Shown: positions 6,706 through 14,737 of the stretch, one piece after another | Layout of the letters: each line of letters opens with the position of its first letter | Numbering within the stretch: position 1 is the first letter of the stretch | Origin: a virus | IMG/VR virus record: IMGVR_UViG_3300043437_000128 | Coordinates: 1 to 21,420 of that record | Direction: 5' to 3' (one strand) | DNA: 21,420 nucleotides | Made by a program: the position numbers and the translations under genes | The notes under the pieces: generated by a model | The model's input: only the letters and a program-made list of their open reading frames with translations | Database searches by the model: none | Told to the model about the DNA's origin: nothing

Positions 6706-6891
6706 CTATTTCTTTTTAGTTTTGACACTACCTCCCTTTTTTCTTTCAGTTATGTTGATTACACGGTTTTGAGTTTTAGCAGCTCTACCTAAAAGTCTAT
6801 CAGCTTTTTTTTCTCTACCTTCATCAACAGCCTTGTAACCTTTCTTTACAAGTCTATTTTCTTTTTGTGTTAATCTTTTTACTCTATCCAT
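6706..6891 (-). CDS. Very basic 61-aa helical protein
   Basis: By my count 22 of 61 residues are Lys or Arg. The first 50 residues look like a single amphipathic or coiled helix pair (TQKENRLVKKGYKAVDEG and KKADRLLGRAAKTQNRV), followed by ERKKGGSVKTKKK, a Lys-Gly-Gly motif and poly-Lys end. This composition resembles small DNA-condensing proteins, but no family is recognised. Its last codons and stop (AAAAAGAAATAG) lie 2 nt before the next ATG and probably serve as an A-rich translation-initiation region for it. Confidence 0.72.
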   Translation of the reverse strand: MDRVKRLTQKENRLVKKGYKAVDEGREKKADRLLGRAAKTQNRVINITERKKGGSVKTKKK

Positions 6892-6909
6892 GACACATAA
6901 GTTTAGTTA

Positions 6910-7248
6910 TTACACATTTTTAACTCTTCTTCCCATTCCTACTTTAGACTTCTCAGCTTTTTTAGCAGCCAGTTTAGAAGGTGTTAATTCACTTTTTGTT
7001 TTAGGTGTATCCTTAGATATTCTCTTGGTTGGCCGGCAGTATTCATTTTTACCACCGGCACCACAAGCTTTTCCTGATTTAGTATCTTGCCATTTCTCTG
7101 CTTGCCATCTTTTAAGTTCTGTTCCTTTACTAGTTTTTCTTACATTGCCAGAACCTTTACGGCATTTGGCAATAGCTTGAGAAGCTCTAGCTGAAGGAAA
7201 CACAGCGTACTGTGCTTTTACTTTTGAATAACACGCATCTTTAGGCAT
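6910..7248 (-). CDS. Basic Cys-containing protein (DUF5872-like from memory)
   Basis: The 112-residue product begins MPKDACYSKVKAQYAVFPSA, followed by RASQAIAKCRKGSGN, LKRWQAEKWQDTKSGKACG, and EYCRPTKRISKDTPKT, ending in Lys-rich helix and GMGRRVKNV. This order (CY-KVK-Y-FPSA...AKCRK...LKRW-EKW...CG...YCRPTKR) is one I recall from a domain of unknown function (DUF5872-like) found in environmental phages and giant viruses. The family number should be checked. Four Cys (C6, C29, C62, C71) might bind a metal. It is strongly basic and part of the array between capsid and connector genes. Confidence 0.78.
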   Translation of the reverse strand: MPKDACYSKVKAQYAVFPSARASQAIAKCRKGSGNVRKTSKGTELKRWQAEKWQDTKSGKACGAGGKNEYCRPTKRISKDTPKTKSELTPSKLAAKKAEKSKVGMGRRVKNV

Positions 7249-7270
7249 TACTTAACAGATTAAAATATTA

Positions 7271-7450
7271 CTATTTACTTGGCTCAGCTGTTTTAGGAGC
7301 TGTGCTTAATCCACCTACGCGGCCTTTTGGAACTTTTTGTACTACTAATGGTGAGTTAAGACCAACCATTACTCCCTTGCTTCCAGGGATTTTTTGTACT
7401 TGCAAACTTGGATTTGGGTTATTAATTTTCCCAGTTGTGTATTGTGCCAT
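7271..7450 (-). CDS. Small 59-aa Pro/Gly-rich basic protein
   Basis: An ATG at 7450 opens a 59-codon frame ending in TAG, giving MAQYTTGKINNPNPSLQVQK and ending TAPKTAEPSK. It contains two related segments, LQVQKIPGSKGVMVG and LVVQKVPKGRVGG, an imperfect internal repeat of about 14 residues (V-Q-K-[IV]-P...G). It fills the otherwise empty gap between two basic genes, uses the same short A-rich junction upstream, and has the basic Gly-rich composition of the array. No family is recognised. Confidence 0.7.
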   Translation of the reverse strand: MAQYTTGKINNPNPSLQVQKIPGSKGVMVGLNSPLVVQKVPKGRVGGLSTAPKTAEPSK

Positions 7451-7455
7451 GATAA

Positions 7456-7851
7456 TTATTTTTTAGAAGTTTTACTAGCACCACCTGTTTTGTATTTGTA
7501 AGGAGCTTTCTTTTCTTTGTAGTAAGTTGTCCCATCACTTTTAGTAACCTTAGTCTGAGTTCTATAACCAGAAGGTGTTCCTTTTCTATTTACAGTAGTT
7601 GTAGTACCTTTAGCGTTTTTAGCAGTGCTTGAAGTATTTGTATTTCTTCTGTTAATATCTAAGTCTCTTCTTAATACTTCTTTATCAATATAAGTTCTAG
7701 ATTCTTTTGGTTCAGTTCTACCAAGACCAAAGTTTTTATTATTAAGTTTTAATTGAGAAGCTCTAACCCTAACATCAGAAGGACTCATAGAAGCCACCTC
7801 TTTACTTTTTTTCTGTTTAGTTTTAGTAACCTTGTCTTTTGTTGTTGCCAT
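7456..7851 (-). CDS. Basic Lys/Thr-rich protein of the protamine-like array
   Basis: The 131-residue protein is rich in Lys, Arg, Thr and Ser with few hydrophobic residues, so it is probably disordered. The first 20 residues are Lys-rich (KVTKTKQKKSK), the middle has an RRDLDINRRN segment, and the C-terminus has a beta-prone TTVNRKGTPSG...TTYYKEKKAPYKY stretch ending in a YKTGGASKTSKK tail with the Lys-x-Gly-Gly motif shared by its neighbours. Function is not known. Charge and position among virion genes suggest DNA or capsid-interior binding. Its final AAA codons and stop sit 5 nt before the next start. Confidence 0.75.
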   Translation of the reverse strand: MATTKDKVTKTKQKKSKEVASMSPSDVRVRASQLKLNNKNFGLGRTEPKESRTYIDKEVLRRDLDINRRNTNTSSTAKNAKGTTTTVNRKGTPSGYRTQTKVTKSDGTTYYKEKKAPYKYKTGGASKTSKK

Positions 7852-7863
7852 TTTATTTTATAT

Positions 7864-8880
7864 TTAAGAGTTCCAATACTTCTCGCAAGCAGTATTGAGA
7901 TCTTTCAAAATATCCTCATTTAAAGGATTCTTCAAGTACTCAATAACATCAGATACATTTCTACCAAGTAAGTTATTTAACTTAGCATGATATAAATAAC
8001 CATCTGGCTTACTTATAATATACTTAAAAAAACTGGAATCACGTACAATTGATTTAATTTTTAGTGTTTCCATGTCCATATTTGCAGCTTCCATAAATGA
8101 TTTGGCTGCTCTTTCTTTATTGGTTTCTCCGCCTTCTCCGTTGATATACAAGTCCATGTTTTCATAGATGACATCATTTGGAGTTGAACGTTTATAGCTT
8201 GTACTATTTAAATCTACAATTTTTGCAATGTAGAATAATTTAGTACTGTTTTTGTCAAATAATTTCTGAAGTTCAGAAAGTGCTTTGTTACGCAATTTCT
8301 TGTATTCAGTTCTTACCATAACAGTTTCTTCTTCTTTATCTAAGTAAAACTTAGGAGGAACTGCTTTGGATCTTGCATCATCATAGCTTTTAGCTACAAT
8401 TGAAAATCCACCCGCTTCAATGGCATAAAGCTTAACTCTATCAAAAGGATCTTTTGGATCCAAGTATAAAGGCTCATTACCACAGCTAAGTGTAATCTTA
8501 TTCCAGAACTCAGTGTTATCTGGTCTAAGTAATTTTACTTTATTCCAGAAATCTACATCTTCAGGGTTAAGGACATTTGCGGCTAATTCTTTTTCTAGTT
8601 CAGAAACAGCTTCCCTTACCTGCTTAACTTTAGCTAATCTTTCCTCTTCAGGTAATAGCTTAATCTCCGGTGCATACTCATTAAGACCAGTGATGTATCT
8701 TGTCACACCATTGTTCTCTAAACATGCAATTTGTTCAGTATGTGTTACTCCATCAAATAGAGTCATACCATAATCTTCTAAGCCCATGTTAGAAGTTCTA
8801 CTGTCAAAGAACGGACGTACTGTAATTGCCGTTTTTCTCATTGAGCCTTTACCGGTCTCAACCATTGTGAAATTTTCCAT
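7864..8880 (-). CDS. Capsid-proximal conserved protein, function unknown
   Basis: This 338-residue protein follows the capsid terminator. It has a basic N-terminus (KGSMRKTAITVRPFF), a charged helical segment at about residues 77-115, twin motifs DFWNKVKLLRPDN and EFWNKITL near residues 108-130, and a C-terminal half with RNKALSELQKLFDKN, TPNDVIYENMDLYING and MDMETLKIKSIV. I associate similar proteins with the gene after the capsid protein in Bacteroidota phages but know no function. Virion protein or assembly factor are both possible. Its leader carries the AAAAACCAAC element 6 nt before the ATG. No promoter was recognised in the 73-nt gap. Confidence 0.8.
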   Translation of the reverse strand: MENFTMVETGKGSMRKTAITVRPFFDSRTSNMGLEDYGMTLFDGVTHTEQIACLENNGVTRYITGLNEYAPEIKLLPEEERLAKVKQVREAVSELEKELAANVLNPEDVDFWNKVKLLRPDNTEFWNKITLSCGNEPLYLDPKDPFDRVKLYAIEAGGFSIVAKSYDDARSKAVPPKFYLDKEEETVMVRTEYKKLRNKALSELQKLFDKNSTKLFYIAKIVDLNSTSYKRSTPNDVIYENMDLYINGEGGETNKERAAKSFMEAANMDMETLKIKSIVRDSSFFKYIISKPDGYLYHAKLNNLLGRNVSDVIEYLKNPLNEDILKDLNTACEKYWNS

Positions 8881-8904
8881 TGTTTTGTTGGTTTTTGTTT
8901 ATTA

Positions 8905-8942
8905 ATAAAAAGAGAGAGTATCACTGATGACACTCTCTCTAG
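8905..8942 (-). terminator. Rho-independent terminator after the major capsid gene
   Basis: Minus-strand AGAGAGAGT pairs with ACTCTCTCT, extended by four inner pairs (G-T, T-A, C-G, A-T) around a TCAG loop, and is followed by TTTTTATT. It starts 12 nt after the capsid stop. Genes beyond it would be reached by read-through or another promoter, which would set capsid protein expression above theirs. Confidence 0.85.
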
Positions 8943-8953
8943 TTTTTTAAGTG

Positions 8954-10576
8954 TTAGAATGATCCACCAGTGATTGGGTTTCTCATAACAATTTTCAAGA
9001 CTTTAGTTGGATCTTTAACCCAAATAGCTGGCATTGTTTGAGACATCATTACACGGTATCCATTGAATTGTCCAGAAGACTGGAACCCTTGAGTTCTACC
9101 CATGTAATCCATTGTACCATTTTGATACCACCATTTCAATTGATTATCCCAAGACAATTTCAATAAGTAGATATTGTCATTAGTATTATCAGTGATGTCA
9201 AAGATAATGAATGAATAAGAAGACAATGGGAAACCATCAATAATTGGGTTCTCAATATCATTTGTATGAACGTTGTCAAATGCAGGATTCAATACAAATT
9301 TCACGTTAGCCAAGAATGGAATAACATAAGAAGTGTAAGCAAATCCAAAGTTCAAGTCCATACCTTTACCAGTGATTGCACCGATATCAGCAGCCTGAAT
9401 CAAAAGACCAGAAGATACTGCTTCTCTTTTGATAGCTTCATTTACCATACGCATTCCACCCATACCAGTTTGAACTACTAAGCTACGCTTAGGATCTGGA
9501 CCTTGGAACTCAACTTTACCATTAAAGAAGTTGTAGATTTCTCCACGGAACAAATCCAATGTAAAGTTATTTTTGTTGTATACTCTTTTGAAAGAGTTAT
9601 CCAATTGTTTCCAAAGACCGACAGATAATCTGATATCATCTGGACCATCTTGTTTAACACGTCCACCATGTCCCCACATCAAGTAAGTCTCAATGTCAGT
9701 TGCAATTTTAGACAAGTGAGCAGATTCCAAAGTAGTTAAGAAAGTTCTTGACAAATCTCCATTGTCAAATGCTTTTTTCACTTTGTCTTTACCCATTACT
9801 TTAACCATGTCCTCTAGGGATGTGATTGAAGGGTCCAAGTTTGATTTATCAAATGTTCTCCAGATCTCAGTTACAGGAACTGTACCATCTGCATTCATTC
9901 CACCTTTAATCATCAAGTCAGCACGAGATGAGATAGAATAGTGTACGTGAGCTTCAGCACCTCCTACAAAGTTGTAGAATTCACGGAAACCAGTTCTTGT
10001 TTGGATGTCAGAGAATCTCTCTCCATATTCACCTCTTGCAGAACCTTTACGGAATACTTTAGTACCATTTGCTAAATACTTGTTATCCAAGAATTTATAG
10101 TTGTCATTATCAACTAATTGTACTGTATAGATGAAACCGTCACCTACAGGAAGAATATCTTCTGTTGGTACAATGTACATCTCAGCTCCGTTGTATTTGT
10201 CATATGTGATCATATCACCATGTCCAAACTCACGTCTGCTTAATTTGATACGGAATGTAGTACCATCTACTCCTTTGAAAGAGTTACTTGGTTCAATATC
10301 CTCAATGATGTAAGGAAGATCCAAAGATACTGGAGTCTGCCATTTGTACTCACCACGAGCATTATCAACCATGATTACATTTTTCCCACCAAAACTTGAC
10401 ATTTGGTAAAGAGGCATTTCAACTTTTTGAGCCATAGCCCATAAGTCAACTGGACCTAAATCCATAGGCTCAGAATCTTTCAGCATGTTAACCAAGTGGT
10501 ATGAATCCACATGGGAACTTGCTTGATACGCGGTATCTCTGAGGAATATACCATTGTTTAAAACTGGAGTTGCCAT
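8954..10576 (-). CDS. Major capsid protein (HK97-type, crAss-like)
   Basis: The 540-residue protein starts MATPVLNNGIFLRDTAYQ and contains SYHLVNML, GPVDLWAMAQ and SFGGKNVIMVD in the N-terminal region, then many beta-rich segments with frequent Asp/Asn/Gly turns. I recognise this as the crAss-like phage major capsid protein type, expected to adopt the HK97 fold and form the icosahedral shell. Its position after a scaffold-like gene and its own downstream terminator agree. Codons appear regular, with many GGT/GTT and ACC-free choices, consistent with high expression. No propeptide cleavage site is obvious. The leader is C- and G-poor (AACAAAAACAAATAAATA). Confidence 0.9.
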   Translation of the reverse strand: MATPVLNNGIFLRDTAYQASSHVDSYHLVNMLKDSEPMDLGPVDLWAMAQKVEMPLYQMSSFGGKNVIMVDNARGEYKWQTPVSLDLPYIIEDIEPSNSFKGVDGTTFRIKLSRREFGHGDMITYDKYNGAEMYIVPTEDILPVGDGFIYTVQLVDNDNYKFLDNKYLANGTKVFRKGSARGEYGERFSDIQTRTGFREFYNFVGGAEAHVHYSISSRADLMIKGGMNADGTVPVTEIWRTFDKSNLDPSITSLEDMVKVMGKDKVKKAFDNGDLSRTFLTTLESAHLSKIATDIETYLMWGHGGRVKQDGPDDIRLSVGLWKQLDNSFKRVYNKNNFTLDLFRGEIYNFFNGKVEFQGPDPKRSLVVQTGMGGMRMVNEAIKREAVSSGLLIQAADIGAITGKGMDLNFGFAYTSYVIPFLANVKFVLNPAFDNVHTNDIENPIIDGFPLSSYSFIIFDITDNTNDNIYLLKLSWDNQLKWWYQNGTMDYMGRTQGFQSSGQFNGYRVMMSQTMPAIWVKDPTKVLKIVMRNPITGGSF

Positions 10577-10603
10577 TATTTATTTGTTTTTGTTTGTTAC
10601 TAA

Positions 10604-11887
10604 TTAAAAAGTTCTCCTAAACATATTGTTTTGACGAGAGATTGTTCTTTGTGGAGATTTGTTAGCAGATGGTTTTCTGCTTTCATCATCTCCGGTATTT
10701 GTTGAAGAACTAGAAAGTTTTCTTGATTCTTCAGTTTTTAGTTGTCTTACTGTTTTTTCTACAACAGCTTTACCACCTACTTCTTTCACTTTTGTTCTGT
10801 ATCCTTCTGGATCAGACAACAACCATAATGCTTCAGCAATTAGATCATGTCTTGGTTCTACAAATTGATACTTCTCAAGCAAGTGTCCAAGTAAGTTGGT
10901 TTGTTTACCAGAAATTGAAGAGTAGTTTGGTTGTACTAATCCTGAGTAAAGTAACCCTTGTACTTTCTTGTCAAGTTTTAATCCTCCCAACTCACCTGTA
11001 GCAAGTGTATTATACACATTGTCTTGGTAAGCTTTTGCTTGCTCAGTTTGTTGTTGCTTTTTGTATTCTTGCTCTGCAAGTTTTCTAGCTACAACTTCTT
11101 CATGCATTCTATCCAACTTTGGTTTAAATTGTTTTGCTTTTTGTCCAAGCTTATCAATATCTTTCCAGTCATTGATTTCATCTTCAATTTCCTCTGGACT
11201 ACCAAAGTTAGAAGCATAAAGATACTGACGTGCAATCTCTGCTTGGTGTTGTTCATTTTCAGGATCAAGTTCAAATACTTCTTCAACTTGAGCTAATGTT
11301 CTGAACAAACCTTTAAGATCTTGTCCTCCGTCAGCTACATACTTAGCTGCAATCTGAAGCTCTTCTGGCAATGCTTGAAAGAATTCTTTTGGAGTATTCT
11401 CTCTGATCTTTGCTTCTCTATCTTCAAAGTTAGCTTCAAAAAGTTCTCTGAAATCTTTTGTGCTGTATTCCTCTAAAGGTTTATCATCATCAAAAGGCAC
11501 CAAAGTTCCTTCTTCAATCATTTTAGCTGCAAGTTCAGCAAGACCTGATTTGTCAACCTTTGGTCTTCCTTTGTTACCTGCATCTTCTTCTTGAGAGATT
11601 AGGCCATCAAGCTCAGCAATTGTTTCTTCAACTTCTGCTTTCTTTTCCGCAGCTTCCTCCCTTTCTTCAGGAGTTGCTTTTGGATTGTCAATGAACGTAG
11701 TGTCTACTATGTCTTCTTTAGAAAATAAACTTTTATGTTTCTCTTCTTTCTTTCCGTCTGCAGGTAGCATAATACTATCCGCGCCTGGATTTCCAAAGAT
11801 CTCATCTAAGTTTACATCTACTTGGTCTACCGTTGTAGAATCCAAAAACTGGGTTTCTCCAGTTTTGTTAATTATGTCATCACTCAT
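10604..11887 (-). CDS. Scaffold-like capsid assembly protein
   Basis: This 427-residue, highly charged and largely acidic protein sits between portal and major capsid genes. It contains long predicted helices rich in Glu, Lys and Gln (about residues 60-110 and 200-290) and a Ser/Lys/Arg-rich C-terminus (SRKLSSSSTNTGDDESRK and onward to MFRRTF). Acidic helical bodies with a short basic C-terminal capsid-binding segment are typical of scaffolding proteins. I therefore infer a scaffold, although it could remain in the virion as an internal protein. No protease motif is visible. Its leader carries the AAAAACCAAC element 4 nt before the ATG. Confidence 0.7.
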   Translation of the reverse strand: MSDDIINKTGETQFLDSTTVDQVDVNLDEIFGNPGADSIMLPADGKKEEKHKSLFSKEDIVDTTFIDNPKATPEEREEAAEKKAEVEETIAELDGLISQEEDAGNKGRPKVDKSGLAELAAKMIEEGTLVPFDDDKPLEEYSTKDFRELFEANFEDREAKIRENTPKEFFQALPEELQIAAKYVADGGQDLKGLFRTLAQVEEVFELDPENEQHQAEIARQYLYASNFGSPEEIEDEINDWKDIDKLGQKAKQFKPKLDRMHEEVVARKLAEQEYKKQQQTEQAKAYQDNVYNTLATGELGGLKLDKKVQGLLYSGLVQPNYSSISGKQTNLLGHLLEKYQFVEPRHDLIAEALWLLSDPEGYRTKVKEVGGKAVVEKTVRQLKTEESRKLSSSSTNTGDDESRKPSANKSPQRTISRQNNMFRRTF

Positions 11888-11978
11888 TATTGTTGGTTTT
11901 TATTACAATATAATATACAAATTAAACTTGAGAAATTTATATTGGGGAAAAAAATATTTTCACATTATATAGCTAAGA
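11888..11978 (-). promoter_or_regulatory. AT-rich leader before the capsid-assembly genes, weak promoter candidate
   Basis: This 91-nt gap on the minus strand contains TTTG followed closely by TATATTATATTGTAA, ending in the leader element AAAAACCAAC just before the ATG. The TATATTGTA string is shared with the promoter region near 20230. The -33/-7 spacing of the Bacteroidota consensus is not met, so a promoter is only possible. No convincing terminator hairpin is seen. Confidence 0.3.
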
Positions 11979-14732
11979 CTATTTTTTCTCCCCTTTATTT
12001 TTTTCTTTCACATCAAATTTGTTTTTGTTTTCTTGTGCAATCTGCAATTGTTTGTTAGCAATTTCCCTTTGAGCAGCTATCTTTTCACGCTCAATTTGGT
12101 TCTTCTGAGTATCAATATTCATACGGTTAACCTCTTTTTCTCTTTGAAGATTAGTTTGGTCTTGGTATTCCTCTGATGCTCTGATCTCTTTCATTGCATC
12201 CATATAATCTGATTCCTGATTCTTATTGATATCACTCATGGCTCCCATACCAGATGCGCGTATTTCTGCTACCAAAATATCACGCTGTCTGTTTTTCTCT
12301 TCCTTAATTGCCTCAGCATCAATTTCCATTTGTTTCTGTTCTTTCTGAGCAGCCAACTGTTGTTCTTGCAGTTGTTGTGCGGACTGTTGTTCTTGTTGTT
12401 TAACAGCAGTTTGTTTTTGCTCAGCTTCTTTAAGAACAGAGTTCATTTGTGCAATTGAATCTGACTGTACTAATTTACCTAAGTCATAGATTGATGCTCC
12501 GGTAGTATTATTAGTAAGGGCCATTGACTTCAATTGTTCAAGAACAGCGCGGTGATTTGCAGTTGTACTAGCAAAGATATTTAAGTCACGCATTAATAAA
12601 TCCGTACCATTTATCTCAAAGTTTACTTTCTCATCTGCAGATGTCATGTAAGTTAATCTTGCTGATGGTTTAGTACTGTGATAATACTGTGCTAAGTCTG
12701 TACGCATTTGGTGTACTCTAGGCATTAGATAATCACAGTGCTGGATAAAGAATACCTCTGTCTGTGCGTAAGAGGCTGCAGCGGCTTGTTCTACCCCTGT
12801 AGCAGTCATCTGTGATAACTGTTGTCCCATTCTTTGTGGATTGACACCAATTACTTCATAAGCTTGTTGCTTAAAGTGACCAGCCAATTGCACCCTAGAC
12901 ATTAATCTTTCTGTCTGAGATAGATCAAGTTTTTGGAAATGGTTAAAGTTTAATGCATTCTCTGTGTTTGTAATACTAGTATCAAGAGGAAGCATTTGGA
13001 AATTCTTCATTGCCACATATGCTTTAGATAAGTTCCCTTTCCCCCAGTCTTCACCCAGTGAGTGTCTAGGTAAAGAGTTTTGATCAAGCATAATTACTGT
13101 ACCTAACTCATCTACTAGTATATCTGCTATCTGATTATTGACAATATTAAAACCAATCTGGTATGGTTTCATTAAGTCTAACAAGGCCGTTGATTTTGTA
13201 TTTCTATCTGAGAATACTGCACCTTCTACGGGAAGCTTACACCCATACAGATTGTTGTCTCCCTTGAACTGAAATTTTAATGGTCCAATATGGTTTCTTT
13301 CAATGCCTATGTAGATAGGTGAGAAACCTCCAGGATTATTCATACCCCAGAAGGAAGGAATATTTGGTCCAATTTTTACACCACCCCACACTTCATTAAT
13401 CCAGATCCAATCAATATGTTCTCCAAAGACAAGTGTATCTTTAGTTTTGTTTTTGAAAAGTCTAGTATCATAAATAGGCTTGTCAGTTACCTTGTATGCT
13501 TCAGTAATTATTTCTGTAAATACTTCACCATTCTCATTGATTTTGGTTAAGTGCCCTACTTTACGCTGAGACTTCCAATAAGCAGTTGTACAACGTAACA
13601 AGTATGCTGTACCTTGGTCAAAGTAATCTTCTCCCTCAGAAAGTATCTGATTGATAATATCTCCTCCATCATATACTGATCCAGCCATCATTGTAGTGTA
13701 CTGTCTGTATGCAAGGGAAGGCATGTTTACATTCCAGTCATGGTTCTTGGTAGCATCATAGTATGTACCATCATTTTGATATCCTCCGGTAATATAACCT
13801 CCTGACCTGATAGGGTAGACTGCTTCACAAGCTTCCATCTGCTCTTGGGTCATTAAGTAACCGTACTTATCAATAACATCTGATACAGTGTACATATCAA
13901 TTTTACCTACCCAGTTGCCTTGAGAAATGTATCTAGCATCCGGTGATTTGTGATAGAATGTCAATGGTGGATTCCATAGCTCTACTTCATAATCATCCTC
14001 CATCATTCTGAAATGCCAGAACTCTCTGTCAGTAATAAGCATATCTCTGAATCCTCTTTCCTCAAGTTCATCCATGCGGAATCTTTCTACATCAACTTGG
14101 TGTTGGTGAGAAGCCCACTGCTCTATCATACCTCTGTAATCCTTTTTGAAGAATTGCTCAATCTCTGGTAATGACTTTATAGTATCTGGTTGTAATTGTT
14201 TGTTTGCCTCTTCAGAATTTGGATCTAGTCCTTGTTCTATTAAGGCCGCCATAATTTTAGTTTGAGCATCTGCCATCAAAGTATCTTCCACCATCTTGCG
14301 CTTCTGCTCCATCATTTCATTATAGGAGAAATCATCTACTGCGCGGTATGTTAATTTAGTTGATCTTTTAGCAAATTCAGCTACTAGAACATTAATAACA
14401 TTTGGGATAATAGGATAGAACTTAAGCTCTAATGCTGAAGCATCTTCTTTAGTCAAGATCTCTACAATGTCTCTGTATTCATTATCCTCTTCAATAAGAT
14501 AATCTGTCTTGTCAATAATACCTTTTGCAAGTTTATAGTTCTTCATTAACCTGCGGGCATTTCTGCGGACCTGTTTAAGTCCATTCCACTCTAGCCAGTC
14601 AAGGTTCCATGCTGCCCATTCTTCATCTTTATCAACATTAGACAAAAATTGTAAAGGCTGAGTAATACTACCCATCCTATTATGTTGAGTCTTGGCCCCT
14701 TTCTTTAACTGTAATGCGTTATATATTTGCAT
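11979..14732 (-). CDS. Portal protein with long C-terminal coiled coil
   Basis: The 917-residue product follows TerL and precedes the scaffold-like and capsid genes, the usual portal position. The first 735 residues look like a crAss-type portal: helical N-terminus with paired Trp (EEWAAWNLDWLEWNG), a core with many aromatic residues, and a stem/wing region ending in helices (QRMGQQLSQMTATGVEQAA). Residues about 765-908 form a very long Gln/Glu/Lys-rich coiled coil that would extend from the dodecameric portal, into the capsid as a barrel or toward the ring proteins. Portals form the DNA gate and the platform for TerL and connector proteins. The 91-nt gap after it contains AT-rich sequence. 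Confidence 0.9.
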   Translation of the reverse strand: MQIYNALQLKKGAKTQHNRMGSITQPLQFLSNVDKDEEWAAWNLDWLEWNGLKQVRRNARRLMKNYKLAKGIIDKTDYLIEEDNEYRDIVEILTKEDASALELKFYPIIPNVINVLVAEFAKRSTKLTYRAVDDFSYNEMMEQKRKMVEDTLMADAQTKIMAALIEQGLDPNSEEANKQLQPDTIKSLPEIEQFFKKDYRGMIEQWASHQHQVDVERFRMDELEERGFRDMLITDREFWHFRMMEDDYEVELWNPPLTFYHKSPDARYISQGNWVGKIDMYTVSDVIDKYGYLMTQEQMEACEAVYPIRSGGYITGGYQNDGTYYDATKNHDWNVNMPSLAYRQYTTMMAGSVYDGGDIINQILSEGEDYFDQGTAYLLRCTTAYWKSQRKVGHLTKINENGEVFTEIITEAYKVTDKPIYDTRLFKNKTKDTLVFGEHIDWIWINEVWGGVKIGPNIPSFWGMNNPGGFSPIYIGIERNHIGPLKFQFKGDNNLYGCKLPVEGAVFSDRNTKSTALLDLMKPYQIGFNIVNNQIADILVDELGTVIMLDQNSLPRHSLGEDWGKGNLSKAYVAMKNFQMLPLDTSITNTENALNFNHFQKLDLSQTERLMSRVQLAGHFKQQAYEVIGVNPQRMGQQLSQMTATGVEQAAAASYAQTEVFFIQHCDYLMPRVHQMRTDLAQYYHSTKPSARLTYMTSADEKVNFEINGTDLLMRDLNIFASTTANHRAVLEQLKSMALTNNTTGASIYDLGKLVQSDSIAQMNSVLKEAEQKQTAVKQQEQQSAQQLQEQQLAAQKEQKQMEIDAEAIKEEKNRQRDILVAEIRASGMGAMSDINKNQESDYMDAMKEIRASEEYQDQTNLQREKEVNRMNIDTQKNQIEREKIAAQREIANKQLQIAQENKNKFDVKEKNKGEKK

Positions 14733-14737
14733 AGTTC

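Noticed and set aside
4491-7851. Possible stop-codon reassignment (TAG as Gln), known in some crAss-like phages
   Set aside because: TAG ends several short genes here at points followed within 2-3 nt by a new ATG, and no long gene contains in-frame TAG, so the standard code fits.
10659-12058. Several plus-strand open frames opposite the scaffold-like and portal genes
   Set aside because: They lie antisense to well-supported genes, have low-complexity hydrophobic translations and no leaders; all plus-strand frames in the window look like shadows.
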